Source: Clostridiales bacterium (lineage in GTDB: Bacteria; Bacillota; Clostridia; Saccharofermentanales; Saccharofermentanaceae). From it: a stretch of DNA of 64,000 nucleotides. The stretch lies in assembly GCA_017620475.1 (NCBI GenBank), contig JAFZQI010000026.1, positions 1 to 64,000 on the forward strand. The letters run 5' to 3'. The stretch's first letter is position 1; every line of letters starts with the position of its first letter. A program made the position numbers and the translations under genes. Shown here piece by piece: positions 28,571 to 37,599 of the stretch. The notes beneath the pieces were generated by a model, which was not told the origin of the DNA, made no database searches, and worked only from the letters and a program-made list of their open reading frames with translations.

Positions 28571-31426
28571 ATGCTTCGTGATCAGGATAATGACGGCAAG
28601 GATATCGATCATCTTATTCATGCCCCTCAAGAGGATTTTGACGATTCTCAGGAACCTTCTGTTTTCGGAACTTTTTATCATTCTCAGGTGGATCCGGCTT
28701 CTTCCGGATCAAGCTTGATGCATTCTCAAGGATCATCCGATTCGGATTATGGTTTGATCCACGCCCACGAAAACGATGAAGGACTCTCTGATGATGACGA
28801 GGTCAAACGTCCGCTTTTCCTTTCTTTTAAGGCGAATGATCCGGCTTCGGATGTATCTGAAGCGCTTCGCGAACAGAACAACTCTGATTCAGCGGGCGAA
28901 AACGATATTGATGAATTGGAAGATCTGGAAGAACCTGCTGCACCTGTCGCACCTCAACCGAGACCTTCCATGCTCGATACGATGTATGCGAAAGAAGATT
29001 ACTTAAGTAACATTCCGAAATACGAAGCTGATAATTCTCTGGAAGAGGAAATCAACGCAAGTCTCGGAAGTGCTGACTTCTCCCCTTTCCAGCCGTTTGC
29101 CGCTTTTAAGCCCGCTCCGGAACCGGTCGAAGAGGGTACACCTGTTTCCGAACCGGAAAAAGAGGAGATTCCCGCTGTTCAGGCACAGGAAACAAAGGCA
29201 GAGGAACCTGTCGTTTCTGAGCCGGTAACTGAACAGGCACCAATCGGCGAATCTGAGCCTGTAGCTGAATCTGAGACTGTAGCAGAACTTGAGACTGTAG
29301 CAGAACCTGCCGTTAGCGAAGAATCCGCTTTGGAATCGACAGATATTTCATCTTCCGCAGATACATCCGCATCCGGCATGGCTGGAAGCAATATCGATGT
29401 TTCAGTCGAGACAGCGCCCGATTCCGTTGAAATGCCGGATGAGACAACTGCCGCACCTTCTGAGGCACAGTCAGAATCAGACGTCATTACGTCCACAGCA
29501 CAGACCGTTGCAGCAGCTACAATCCCTGTGACGCATGCGGTCGTTTCTTCCGATGCGATGGATTCCGGGAATGAAACCGATTCTGTTGCAAATGAAGAGA
29601 GCACTTCTGAAGATACACCGGACGCAAAGGATTTCTCTGCCGTAGAAGATACTGCGGCAATTGAAGATCCCGCCGATATTTTTGCCGATAACGATTCTGA
29701 AGAATCCGAAAGATTCCAGGAAGAGTCCGCGGATCTGACAGCGGCTGCGGTCGTTAACGAAGCCGTTCCTATGCCTGAACCGGACGAACCGTCCGAACCG
29801 ACTCCGATCGATGACACTCCTCAACTGGATTATTTCAACAATGGTCCGGTGACTCCGGATGAATCTACCCCCGCCGAAGAAGGGGCACCGACATTTGAAG
29901 ATCTGAACAGCGCTCCTGAAGAACAGAGCGTACCCGATCTTTCCTTAAATCCGGCAGACGTTGCTGCACAAGCGGATACAGATGCTCCTAAGGAGGAAAT
30001 GCCTTCTTCCGGTTTGGATACTTCTTCCCTTTACGACTCTACTCCGATCGACGATCCTTCGATCGATGATTTTTCCGAGGGATATGAAGCAATATACCGT
30101 GAAAGCGAAGCCCCTGTCGAAGAGCAAGTAAAGTATACGGCTCCCGAGATCCATCCTCATGTTTCTATCGCATCCACAACGCTGGAACCGATCGATAATG
30201 TGTATAACACAACTAAGCCCGAGGAAACAAAGGATGATTCCGGATCCCGCAAAGAAGCACCTTTCAAGAATCATCTTCTTTTCGGTGATGAGGATGAAGC
30301 AGCCTTCCATGAAGCGGCATTACGCGAAGCCGCAGAGAAAAGGAAAGCGGAGGCCGAAGCGGCAGCTGCTGCGGCTATGGCTGCCGATGTGGAAGCTTCT
30401 TCTGCTAAGTCTTCCTCTGGCCTGAGACCGGGATCTTCCCTGGGCAACAAGGCAGCGGAAAACAAAACATCTGATGTTTCCGAGAAAGATTCACGTAGTG
30501 TTCAGCGCCCCGGCGGTACAGGTTCAAGACCCGGCGCTGCTCAGAACATGAGTACGAGCGCTCAGATCCTGAAGACCCAGCATCACCGTTATTCCGGTGC
30601 AGCTCAGCGCGGATCGATCACCCCTGTTGAACAGCAGGAGCACAAGAGCGAGAGAAAACGCAGTATCGTTAAGCCGATCATATTTATTTGTCTTGGACTC
30701 ATCTGCCTGGGCGGTTTGATCTTCTGCTGGAAGTATTTTGATCTCGGAAGTGCACTGACTGCTGATGATTCCACCACAAAGGCAATCTCAACCACAGCTG
30801 AACCGAAGACCACCTCAGTCATCGATGTTTCTTCCGAAGATTCTTCTGATGCAACGACAGAAACGACGACAGAGGCTACGACTACTACTGAAGCGACCAC
30901 TACAACGGAGAAGCCGACAGAAACCACGACCGAAGCAACCACAACAACGGAAGCAACGACTACCGAAGCGCCGACAACAACTACGGAAGCTACAACTACC
31001 GAGGCAACCACAACTGAAAAGCCTAAAGAGACGACTGTCAAGGAGCCGACGGAAACAACCAAGAGCGTCCCGGCCTCTGATCTGGCGAAGACGGAGTTTG
31101 GTACCAAGATCACCAACGCTAAGGCTTCAGGTAAGGATTGTTCTTTCGATATTAAGTTTACGAACAGCGGCTCGAAGACTTCTTCTCTCAACGCTTCACT
31201 TGAATATGTGACGATCACATTCTCCACCGATGCGACCATCACGGATATCTCGTGCACGAATTTTACCGTTGTGGCCAAGGAAGGAAGCCGTAACACATTC
31301 TATCTGTACCCGAATAGTGATGAGGCACTCGAGAAGGGAGATACGATCGTAGCAGAAATCTCGGCAACCGGCGATCAGACCATCGGAAGCTTCAAGATCA
31401 AGAACTTCTACTTACAATACAAATAA
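28571..31426 (+). CDS. Acidic low-complexity protein with TM, Thr-rich stalk and C-terminal sandwich domain
   Basis: A 951-residue protein of unknown function. Residues 1-690 are highly acidic and low in complexity (Glu, Pro, Ala, Ser, Asp), with no recognisable fold. One membrane segment follows at about 701-724 (IIFICLGLICLGGLIFCW), preceded by KSERKRS, which places the long N-terminus inside the cell. A Thr/Glu stalk (repeats such as TTTEATTTE, about 753-835) then leads to about 115 residues of strands (FDIKFTNSGSKTSSLNAS, ATITDISCTNFTVV), perhaps a carbohydrate-binding- or cohesin-like sandwich. ATG 28571 is 8 bases after GGAGG; TTG 28556 was rejected because the ribosome site lies downstream of it. 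Confidence 0.8.
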   Translation: MLRDQDNDGKDIDHLIHAPQEDFDDSQEPSVFGTFYHSQVDPASSGSSLMHSQGSSDSDYGLIHAHENDEGLSDDDEVKRPLFLSFKANDPASDVSEALREQNNSDSAGENDIDELEDLEEPAAPVAPQPRPSMLDTMYAKEDYLSNIPKYEADNSLEEEINASLGSADFSPFQPFAAFKPAPEPVEEGTPVSEPEKEEIPAVQAQETKAEEPVVSEPVTEQAPIGESEPVAESETVAELETVAEPAVSEESALESTDISSSADTSASGMAGSNIDVSVETAPDSVEMPDETTAAPSEAQSESDVITSTAQTVAAATIPVTHAVVSSDAMDSGNETDSVANEESTSEDTPDAKDFSAVEDTAAIEDPADIFADNDSEESERFQEESADLTAAAVVNEAVPMPEPDEPSEPTPIDDTPQLDYFNNGPVTPDESTPAEEGAPTFEDLNSAPEEQSVPDLSLNPADVAAQADTDAPKEEMPSSGLDTSSLYDSTPIDDPSIDDFSEGYEAIYRESEAPVEEQVKYTAPEIHPHVSIASTTLEPIDNVYNTTKPEETKDDSGSRKEAPFKNHLLFGDEDEAAFHEAALREAAEKRKAEAEAAAAAAMAADVEASSAKSSSGLRPGSSLGNKAAENKTSDVSEKDSRSVQRPGGTGSRPGAAQNMSTSAQILKTQHHRYSGAAQRGSITPVEQQEHKSERKRSIVKPIIFICLGLICLGGLIFCWKYFDLGSALTADDSTTKAISTTAEPKTTSVIDVSSEDSSDATTETTTEATTTTEATTTTEKPTETTTEATTTTEATTTEAPTTTTEATTTEATTTEKPKETTVKEPTETTKSVPASDLAKTEFGTKITNAKASGKDCSFDIKFTNSGSKTSSLNASLEYVTITFSTDATITDISCTNFTVVAKEGSRNTFYLYPNSDEALEKGDTIVAEISATGDQTIGSFKIKNFYLQYK
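30836..31060. repeat. Thr/Glu-codon microrepeat region
   Basis: Repeated ACNACNGARGCN-type units inside the gene above encode the TTTEA stalk. The copies are imperfect at third bases, so this is protein-level repetition, not a fresh microsatellite. Confidence 0.75.
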
Positions 31427-31460
31427 TCACTCACAAAACAGTGATTCATTAATGATCAAA

Positions 31461-31518
31461 ACAAAAACCCTTTGAGGAGACCGGCATGATTTTATGCTCA
31501 GGAAAAACCTCAAAGGGT
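31461..31518. terminator. Terminator between convergent genes
   Basis: ACCCTTTGAGG (31467-31477) pairs with CCTCAAAGGGT (31508-31518). On the - strand the hairpin is followed by TTTTTGTTTT, a strong terminator for prfB; on the + strand a shorter ATTTTGATT run may serve the 951-residue gene. Confidence 0.8.
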
Positions 31519-31550
31519 ATTTTGATTCTATTCTGCAGGGCTTTAATGCA

Positions 31551-32660
31551 TTACTTCTCGATGGTTACACCGGACAGGAAGGCATTGATAAAACCGTCAA
31601 GATTACCGTTCATGACAGCATCTACATTTACTTCTTCGTACCCTGTACGATGATCTTTGACCAATGTATAAGGAAAGAATACATATGAACGGATCTGGCT
31701 GCCCCAGGCAATATCCATCTGTACGCCCTTCAGGTCCTCGATTTTCTCCATATGTGCCGCCATGGCCAAAGCATAGAGCTTGGCTTTCAGCATATTCATG
31801 GCTGTTTCACGGTTCTGGATCTGGGAACGCTCCGCCTGGCATGCGACAACACATCCCGTAGGAATATGCGTAAGACGAACGGCAGAGTCAGTACGGTTAA
31901 CGTGCTGTCCGCCTTTACCGGTTGCACGATACGTGTCAACACGGACATCCGCCATATCGATCTTGATATCGATCGTGTCATCAAGCTCCGGCATGACTTC
32001 GCAGGAAGCAAAAGAAGTATGTCTTCTTGCCGAAGAGTCAAACGGAGAAATACGAACCAAACGGTGAACGCCGATCTCCGAACGGAGGAATCCATATGCA
32101 TTCTCTCCGGAGATCATCATAGAAACACTCTTGATACCGGCCTCATCACCGTCAAGATACTCCAGTTCCTTGATCTCGAAATCATGGTCCTGTGCCCAAT
32201 GGGTATACATACGATAGAGCATGCTTACCCAGTCCTGTGCCTCTGTTCCGCCGGCACCGGCATGAAGGGTCAGGATCGCATTATTCTTATCATATTCACC
32301 GGTAAGCAGCGTCTCCAGGCGCATCTTCTCATAAGTCGCCTTAAAATGAGAAACACCCTCAGTGGCCTCTGCCAGAACATCTGTATCCTCTGCTTCATTT
32401 CCCAGTTCGCAAAGGACCAGGAGATCTTCACGAGAAGCCGCCAGATCTTCGAAAGACTTGATCCTCTTCTGAAGCCGCTTCATTTTCGTCTGTTCTTTCT
32501 GGGCACGTTCTACATCATTCCAGTAATCCGGTTCCTGGGATCTTGCTTCCAGTTCCGAAACCAGATCGCTGACCTGCTTTATATGCAGTGCATCTCTAAG
32601 AAGTTCGATCTTATCTTCGTAACTTTCCAGTTCCAGACGCAAATTATCAAACTCGAGCAT
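31551..32660 (-). CDS. prfB: Peptide chain release factor 2
   Basis: A 369-residue class I release factor. The catalytic GKGGQHVNRT is at about 248-257, and the codon-recognition tripeptide region SPFDSS identifies RF2, which reads UAA and UGA. The frame is unbroken from ATG to stop: the usual programmed CTT-TGA frameshift near codon 26 is absent (the corresponding codons read LRDALHIKQ). It overlaps the upstream aminotransferase stop by one base (TAATG). Confidence 0.97.
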   Translation of the reverse strand: MLEFDNLRLELESYEDKIELLRDALHIKQVSDLVSELEARSQEPDYWNDVERAQKEQTKMKRLQKRIKSFEDLAASREDLLVLCELGNEAEDTDVLAEATEGVSHFKATYEKMRLETLLTGEYDKNNAILTLHAGAGGTEAQDWVSMLYRMYTHWAQDHDFEIKELEYLDGDEAGIKSVSMMISGENAYGFLRSEIGVHRLVRISPFDSSARRHTSFASCEVMPELDDTIDIKIDMADVRVDTYRATGKGGQHVNRTDSAVRLTHIPTGCVVACQAERSQIQNRETAMNMLKAKLYALAMAAHMEKIEDLKGVQMDIAWGSQIRSYVFFPYTLVKDHRTGYEEVNVDAVMNGNLDGFINAFLSGVTIEK

Positions 32661-33853
32661 TACTTCTTCTCCTCTTTCAGTACTTCGATAAACTCTTTCA
32701 ATCTTCTCATGGCTTCCTGAATGTTTTCCAGTGAAGCCGCATAACTGATACGGACATGTCCTTCACCGCATTTTCCGAATGCGTTTCCGGGAACGATGGC
32801 CACCTTCTTCTCCATCAGGAAACGTTCGCAAAACTGTTCTGATGTTAATCCCAGCCCCTCAATACTCGGGAAAGCATAGAAAGCTCCGGTCGGAGTAAAG
32901 CAGGAAAGCCCCGCATCTGAAAGGCCTTTGATGATCACTCTTCTTCTGCGGTTATACTCCTCGCGCATCTCCTCCACTTCCTTGTCTCCGTTACGGCACG
33001 CCTCAATTACCGCATATTGCGCCGTCGTCGGAGAACTCATAATGCAATACTGATGCACTTTATTCATCGCTGCAACCAGAGGAGCAGGTCCGGCCATATA
33101 CCCGATACGCCATCCCGTCATAGCAAAAGACTTAGAAAAGCCATTGACAACGATCGTCCGGTCATATAGCTCAGGAAAATTCGCAATCGAACACGGCTTT
33201 TCACCGGAATAATTGAGTTCGGAATATAGTTCATCAGAAACAACAAACACATCCGGATGCCGAACAAGAACATCCCGGATCGCTGCCAGATCATCCCCGG
33301 ACATCGTTGCTCCGGTCGGATTTCCTGGATATCCCAGGATAATATACTTGGTCTTATCAGTGATTGCCGCTTCCAGAGCTTCCGGTTTCAAGCGATACTC
33401 ATCTTCCTCTTTGGTCTCGATAACGACCGGAACGCCGTGAGCCAGAGAGACAGTGGCCTTATAAGCAACAAAACAGGGCTCAAGGATGATGACTTCATCA
33501 CCCGGATCGATAAGCGCTCGGGCAATCAGATCCAAAGCCTCACTTCCGCCAACAGTAACAAGGATCTGCGATTTCGGCTCATACTTGAGGTCAAATCTTC
33601 TCTCCAGATACTCCGAGATCGCTTTACGGACTTCCATATATCCCTGATTCGGAGAATAGTGTGTATATCCGTCCTCCAGCGAGAAAATGCCCGCTTCACG
33701 AATATTCCATGGAGTCACAAAATCCGGTTCGCCGATAGATAAAGAGATCACTTCCCCCTTCATCTCATTGGCCAGATCGAAGAAACGCCGGATCGCTGAC
33801 GGCGCGATATTGTTTACTACAGTCGATATTTTGCTTTGATAATCGATATCCAT
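32660..33853 (-). CDS. PLP-dependent aminotransferase (class I/II)
   Basis: A 397-residue fold-type I aminotransferase. The PLP lysine motif is SFSKSFAMTGWRIGY near residue 235, with GGSEALDLIARAL and YPGNPTGA upstream. The family includes aspartate and MalY-like enzymes; the amino acid substrate cannot be decided. It lies directly downstream of an Lrp-type regulator, a conserved pairing that suggests amino-acid-dependent control. GAGGAG stands 10 bases before ATG 33853. Confidence 0.93.
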   Translation of the reverse strand: MDIDYQSKISTVVNNIAPSAIRRFFDLANEMKGEVISLSIGEPDFVTPWNIREAGIFSLEDGYTHYSPNQGYMEVRKAISEYLERRFDLKYEPKSQILVTVGGSEALDLIARALIDPGDEVIILEPCFVAYKATVSLAHGVPVVIETKEEDEYRLKPEALEAAITDKTKYIILGYPGNPTGATMSGDDLAAIRDVLVRHPDVFVVSDELYSELNYSGEKPCSIANFPELYDRTIVVNGFSKSFAMTGWRIGYMAGPAPLVAAMNKVHQYCIMSSPTTAQYAVIEACRNGDKEVEEMREEYNRRRRVIIKGLSDAGLSCFTPTGAFYAFPSIEGLGLTSEQFCERFLMEKKVAIVPGNAFGKCGEGHVRISYAASLENIQEAMRRLKEFIEVLKEEKK

Positions 33854-33880
33854 TGAATCTTATCTCCTCAGCACCATATC

Positions 33881-34369
33881 TTAAAGTACGATCGTTTCAC
33901 GGTCATCTGTCGGCTTCTGTGTAAACAGCGTTCCGTTGCTCTTATACTTCTTGAGAATAAAATGTGTCGATGTCGACAGGACACCCTCAAGAGGCGCGAT
34001 CTTCTCTGATACAAAATTGGCCACCTCACGAAGCGTAGAATCCTCAATAATCAGCATTAGATCAAATCCGCCGGACATCAGATAACAGGACGAAACCTGC
34101 GGATAACGGTAGAACTGACTGGCGATCTTGTCGAAGCCCTGATTTCTCTGCGGGGTGATACGAACCTCAATCAAAGCGGTCACCTCTTCACGATCGGTCT
34201 TCTCCCAGTTGATCATGGTATTGTAGCCAAGGATCACATTCTCCTTCTTACAGGCTTCCAGTTCGGAGACGATCTCATCCGCCGATGCATTGAGCATCAC
34301 GGCCAGATCTTCCACCTTGATCCTTGCATTATGTTCTACCAGTTTCAATAATTCGATTCGGTTCACCAT
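33881..34369 (-). CDS. Lrp/AsnC family transcriptional regulator
   Basis: A 162-residue regulator. An N-terminal winged helix-turn-helix (LLKLVEHNARIKVEDLAVML, VSELEACKKENVILGYNTMI) is followed by an AsnC-type RAM domain (ALIEVRITPQRNQGFDKIA, SSCYLMSGGFDLMLIIED), which binds amino acids and drives oligomerisation. It probably controls the adjacent aminotransferase. RBS GGAGG precedes ATG 34369. Confidence 0.93.
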   Translation of the reverse strand: MVNRIELLKLVEHNARIKVEDLAVMLNASADEIVSELEACKKENVILGYNTMINWEKTDREEVTALIEVRITPQRNQGFDKIASQFYRYPQVSSCYLMSGGFDLMLIIEDSTLREVANFVSEKIAPLEGVLSTSTHFILKKYKSNGTLFTQKPTDDRETIVL

Positions 34370-34451
34370 ATTCGCGTCCTCCGAGCAAAAATCACTTCTG
34401 CTATTCTACCACAACGTGCCATGTATGTGTCGATATGTACACCATACGTAT

Positions 34452-34494
34452 AAACAAAGAAAGATGGGTCACCTAAAGTAAGATGACCCATCTT
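34452..34494 (-). terminator. Terminator after the malic enzyme gene
   Basis: AAGATGGGTCA at 34461-34471 pairs with TGACCCATCTT at 34484-34494. On the - strand the hairpin is followed by TCTTTGTTTA. Confidence 0.7.
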
Positions 34495-34512
34495 CCGGAA
34501 TTATCTGCGTAT

Positions 34513-35685
34513 TCAGATACGGGCTACGCCGCTCTTTCTAGCTGCCTCAGCAACAGCCGCTGCAACAGCCTTACCAACGCGCGGATCGAAAGCATCCGGC
34601 AGGATGTACTCAGGATTGAGTTCTTCATCAGATACAACACCTGCAATTGCATTCGCTGCAGCAATCTTCATCTCATCGTTGATATCAGAAGCACGAACAT
34701 CAAGCGCACCACGGAAGATACCCGGGAAAGCAAGAACGTTGTTTACCTGGTTCGGGAAGTCGGAACGGCCTGTAGCCATAACTGCAACACCGGCCTTCTT
34801 TGCTTCGTCCGGAAGGATCTCCGGTACAGGGTTGGCACAGGCAAATACGATCGGATCTTTTGCCATTGTAGCTACCATCTCAGCTGTAAGTACGCCCGGA
34901 GCAGAAACACCGATGAATACGTCAGCACCAACGATAACATCCTTGAGGGAACCCTTCTTCATCTTCTGGTTGGTGATGGCAGCGATTTCTTCCTTAGCGG
35001 AGTTGAGCTTCTCACGTCCCTGGTAAATAGCACCGGTTCTGTCGCAGAGAACAACGTCCTTCAGGCCACGGGAGATCAGGAGTTTAGTGATAGCTGTAGC
35101 AGCAGCACCTGCACCGTTAACAACAACGGAGATCTCTTCGATCTTCTTACCAACGATCTTCAGAGCGTTGGTAAGACCTGCAAGTGTGATAACGGCTGTA
35201 CCGTGCTGGTCATCGTGGAAGATCGGAATATCGCATCTTTCCTTCAGTTTCTTCTCGATCTCAAAGCATCTCGGAGCGGAGATATCCTCGAGGTTTACGC
35301 CGCCGAAAGACCCGGCCAGCAGAGCAACGGTGTTAACGATATCGTCAACTTCCTTGGAACGGATGCAAAGCGGGAAAGCATCTACATCACCGAAAGCCTT
35401 AAACAGCGCGCACTTACCTTCCATAACCGGCATACCGGCTTCCGGTCCGATATCACCAAGACCAAGAACAGCGGTTCCATCTGTAACAACAGCTACGAGA
35501 TTGTGACGGCGTGTATATTTATAGGAGAGATCGACATCCTTGGAGATCTCAAGACACGGCTCGGCAACACCCGGTGTGTATGCAACAGAGAGATCGTGCT
35601 TGGAAGCTACAGGAGCACGTGTGATAACTTCGATTTTACCCTGCCATTCAGTATGCTTAAGAATGGCTTCTTCTTTAATATCCAT
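34513..35685 (-). CDS. NAD(P)-dependent malic enzyme
   Basis: A 390-residue malic enzyme that converts malate to pyruvate and carbon dioxide with reduction of NAD(P). The segments VAYTPGVAEPCLEI, VVTDGTAVLGLGDIGPEAGMPVMEG and IPIFHDDQHGTAVIT (metal site) are family hallmarks, and VVVNGAGAAATAI is the nucleotide loop. It is the short bacterial form, without the phosphotransacetylase tail. The gene is single, between its own promoter and terminator. Confidence 0.96.
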   Translation of the reverse strand: MDIKEEAILKHTEWQGKIEVITRAPVASKHDLSVAYTPGVAEPCLEISKDVDLSYKYTRRHNLVAVVTDGTAVLGLGDIGPEAGMPVMEGKCALFKAFGDVDAFPLCIRSKEVDDIVNTVALLAGSFGGVNLEDISAPRCFEIEKKLKERCDIPIFHDDQHGTAVITLAGLTNALKIVGKKIEEISVVVNGAGAAATAITKLLISRGLKDVVLCDRTGAIYQGREKLNSAKEEIAAITNQKMKKGSLKDVIVGADVFIGVSAPGVLTAEMVATMAKDPIVFACANPVPEILPDEAKKAGVAVMATGRSDFPNQVNNVLAFPGIFRGALDVRASDINDEMKIAAANAIAGVVSDEELNPEYILPDAFDPRVGKAVAAAVAEAARKSGVARI

Positions 35686-35722
35686 ATTTCAATCCTCCAT
35701 TATTGTTTGATAGACCATAACA

Positions 35723-35751
35723 ATAATAGAGAAACTGCCATTAGATTTCAA
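35723..35751 (-). promoter_or_regulatory. Malic enzyme promoter
   Basis: On the - strand -35 TTGAAA (35751-35746), 17-bp spacer, -10 TATTAT (35728-35723), 38 bp before the start, with GGAGG as ribosome site. Confidence 0.7.
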
Positions 35752-35828
35752 TGCATGAAATAGACAAATATACATATTAAAAAAAAGAGATTAGATGTAT
35801 TTTGTCATATGGAGGAAACAAATGAAAA

Positions 35829-36581
35829 TTATTCTTCGTGGAAGACCGTGATCATATGGAAACGCATGCTCATATTGCGGGCCAAAACAAGAGCAAAATA
35901 ACCACGAAGGAAAGATTCAACGAGGCAAAACCCGATAGAACCAGAATTAAGGACATTGTATACGATCACATGAAGGATCGTATACAGAAGAGAAATGATT
36001 GAAAGCTCTACAAAAATCGACAGTTTATGTCCTCGCGTCTTTACGGAACTGAGCATAGTTGCCGTATAAGCATCTTTCTTGTCGAACATAACCAGTCCCG
36101 GTCTTGCATAAAATGCAGGGATCATCACCATAAATGCAAATGGAAAAACACTGAACAGGATCAGCGCAGGGACAAGTACCGATGCCGAATAAAGGACCAG
36201 CCACCATATCCTCGTAAAATAGATACCGGGAGCCTTAGAAACGGAAACCTGTCTGAGATCGCAAACGTGCAATACAAAATAGAAAAGCCCGATAAGGTAC
36301 ATCACCGAGAAATAGACGCCCATCGACAGTAAATACAGAAGATTGGCAGACGTAAATACATTCTCAAAAGGGTGAGCGGAATAGTATGCCATATAATCCT
36401 CAGCTTCCATCAGATCCTCATACCAGTACATCAGCTGTGAGAAATCAGGGTCACCGGGCGGTGCAAAAAGAAACCAAAAAGAAACTCCCCACGCAAAAAG
36501 GAGGAGCAGCACGGCTGCCCACCTTTTGCTAAGAGAGTCAATGTGAAACGATTGAAAAGGGCGCGAGAGGATCACTGTCAT
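35829..36581 (-). CDS. Multi-pass membrane protein of unknown function
   Basis: A 250-residue protein with about six membrane segments (AVLLLLFAWGVSFWFLFA, LLYLLSMGVYFSVMYLIGLFYF, SASVLVPALILFSVFPFAFMVMI, ISLLYTILHVIVYNV). I see no enzymatic or transport motif. The region KSVKTRGHKLSIFVELS resembles small Clostridia membrane families known only by number. It ends the reverse-strand run that begins with the hydrogenase-like cluster, 15 bases after the ferredoxin-like gene. The start could be ATG 36581 or the nearby GTG. Confidence 0.65.
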   Translation of the reverse strand: MTVILSRPFQSFHIDSLSKRWAAVLLLLFAWGVSFWFLFAPPGDPDFSQLMYWYEDLMEAEDYMAYYSAHPFENVFTSANLLYLLSMGVYFSVMYLIGLFYFVLHVCDLRQVSVSKAPGIYFTRIWWLVLYSASVLVPALILFSVFPFAFMVMIPAFYARPGLVMFDKKDAYTATMLSSVKTRGHKLSIFVELSIISLLYTILHVIVYNVLNSGSIGFCLVESFLRGYFALVLARNMSMRFHMITVFHEE

Positions 36582-36596
36582 CTCTCTTTACCCGCC

Positions 36597-36962
36597 TTAC
36601 AGATTCGCAGTAGCAATTGTCAGATCTTCGCAAACCTGACCGTTAACGATATGCTCAGCCACCATGCGCTTCGCTTTATTGGCATCCATCTTAATATATG
36701 TAACCTTGGATCCGTCAGCGTCGATTACCTCAACGATCGGCTCATACTTGCAAAGACCGATGCATCCGGTCATCGTAACGGCAACATCCTCAATACCGCG
36801 GGTCTTCAGTTCCTCAACGATCGCCGTCATAACCGGACGGGCACCCGCTGCGATACCGCAGGTAGCCATACCGACAACGATACGCTTACCGGCTTCGGAT
36901 CTTGCTGACATGTCAGACTTCGCCTTGTTCTTGATTGCTTCGAGTTCTGCTAATGATTTCAT
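36597..36962 (-). CDS. Thioredoxin-like [2Fe-2S] ferredoxin protein (HndB-like)
   Basis: A 121-residue protein resembling the NuoE-like, thioredoxin-fold ferredoxin subunits found beside [FeFe]-hydrogenases. Cys residues are in VGMATCGIAAGAR and TGCIGLCKYEP. This subgroup shows CGIAAGA instead of the full four-Cys pattern, so cluster binding needs proof. In other Clostridia it is followed by the NADH- and hydrogenase-subunit genes, which are not here. RBS GGAGG precedes ATG 36962. Confidence 0.8.
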   Translation of the reverse strand: MKSLAELEAIKNKAKSDMSARSEAGKRIVVGMATCGIAAGARPVMTAIVEELKTRGIEDVAVTMTGCIGLCKYEPIVEVIDADGSKVTYIKMDANKAKRMVAEHIVNGQVCEDLTIATANL

Positions 36963-36964
36963 AC

Positions 36965-37519
36965 TTATAAACCTCCAAGTATTAATTCTTGTTGTTCGCG
37001 ATAGTAATCACACAAAAACAGATAGATCTCCGGTTCCTGAAGCGACATGCCATCGAGCTTCTCCTTGATCTCCCGGGTATCGATCACCGATTCTCCCTTG
37101 ACATCGTGTTCGAAGATCACTACGAAATCGCAGGTCTTCTCACAGGATCCGACCAAAGCGGCCAAAGACTCTCCCACGTCTCCCAGAGGCAGACAGTCGA
37201 TCGACGAAGGAACCAGCTCGGCTGTCACCTTCGTCCCCTCCCCGAGCTTACTCTGGATCGTCAGGCTTCCGCCTGTCAGCTCACAAAGTTCCTTGAGTAG
37301 AGGAAGTCCAAGTCCGACTTTTCTCGTACTTCTCGTTGTGGCAAAGGGATCAGTCACTTTCGAAACGAATTCTTCGCTCATTCCGCACCCGTTATCGATA
37401 AACTCGATCACCAGGCGGTCTTCCTTAGATATCATATGGATCCGAAGGGTCACCAGCGAAGCGCCGGCTCTCGTCGAGTTCGTCAGGATATCCAGAATAT
37501 GAAGCGATAATTCTCTCAA
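36965..37519 (-). CDS. Histidine-kinase-like ATPase domain protein
   Basis: A 184-residue protein with a GHKL-type ATPase fold: N box LHILDILTNSTRAGAS, G1 FIDNGCGM, G2 GLGLPLLKE. It has no His-phosphotransfer domain or membrane segment. A C-terminal extension of about 80 residues follows. Likely an ATP-dependent regulator inside the hydrogenase-like cluster. The start is TTG 37519, 7 bases after AGGGG. Confidence 0.82.
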   Translation of the reverse strand: MRELSLHILDILTNSTRAGASLVTLRIHMISKEDRLVIEFIDNGCGMSEEFVSKVTDPFATTRSTRKVGLGLPLLKELCELTGGSLTIQSKLGEGTKVTAELVPSSIDCLPLGDVGESLAALVGSCEKTCDFVVIFEHDVKGESVIDTREIKEKLDGMSLQEPEIYLFLCDYYREQQELILGGL

Positions 37520-37534
37520 GTCAATCCCCTGTCA

Positions 37535-37552
37535 CCGGTCTTTTACGACCGG
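37535..37552. other. Intercistronic hairpin
   Basis: CCGGTC (37535-37540) and GACCGG (37547-37552) form a hairpin with a 6-base loop between the PHP gene and the ATPase gene. No T-run follows on the coding (-) strand, so it may slow decay or modulate downstream expression rather than terminate. Confidence 0.4.
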
Positions 37553-37599
37553 AAAAGCACTTCAAATCTCTATTTGTTATTGTCAACCACAACATTATA

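Noticed and set aside
30836..31060. CRISPR-like or satellite array
   Set aside because: Repeats are short, uneven in size and encode a Thr/Glu stalk in frame; there are no spacers.
34483..35763. Long open frame opposite the malic enzyme
   Set aside because: Antisense to a clear malic enzyme; composition and lack of promoter argue for a shadow.
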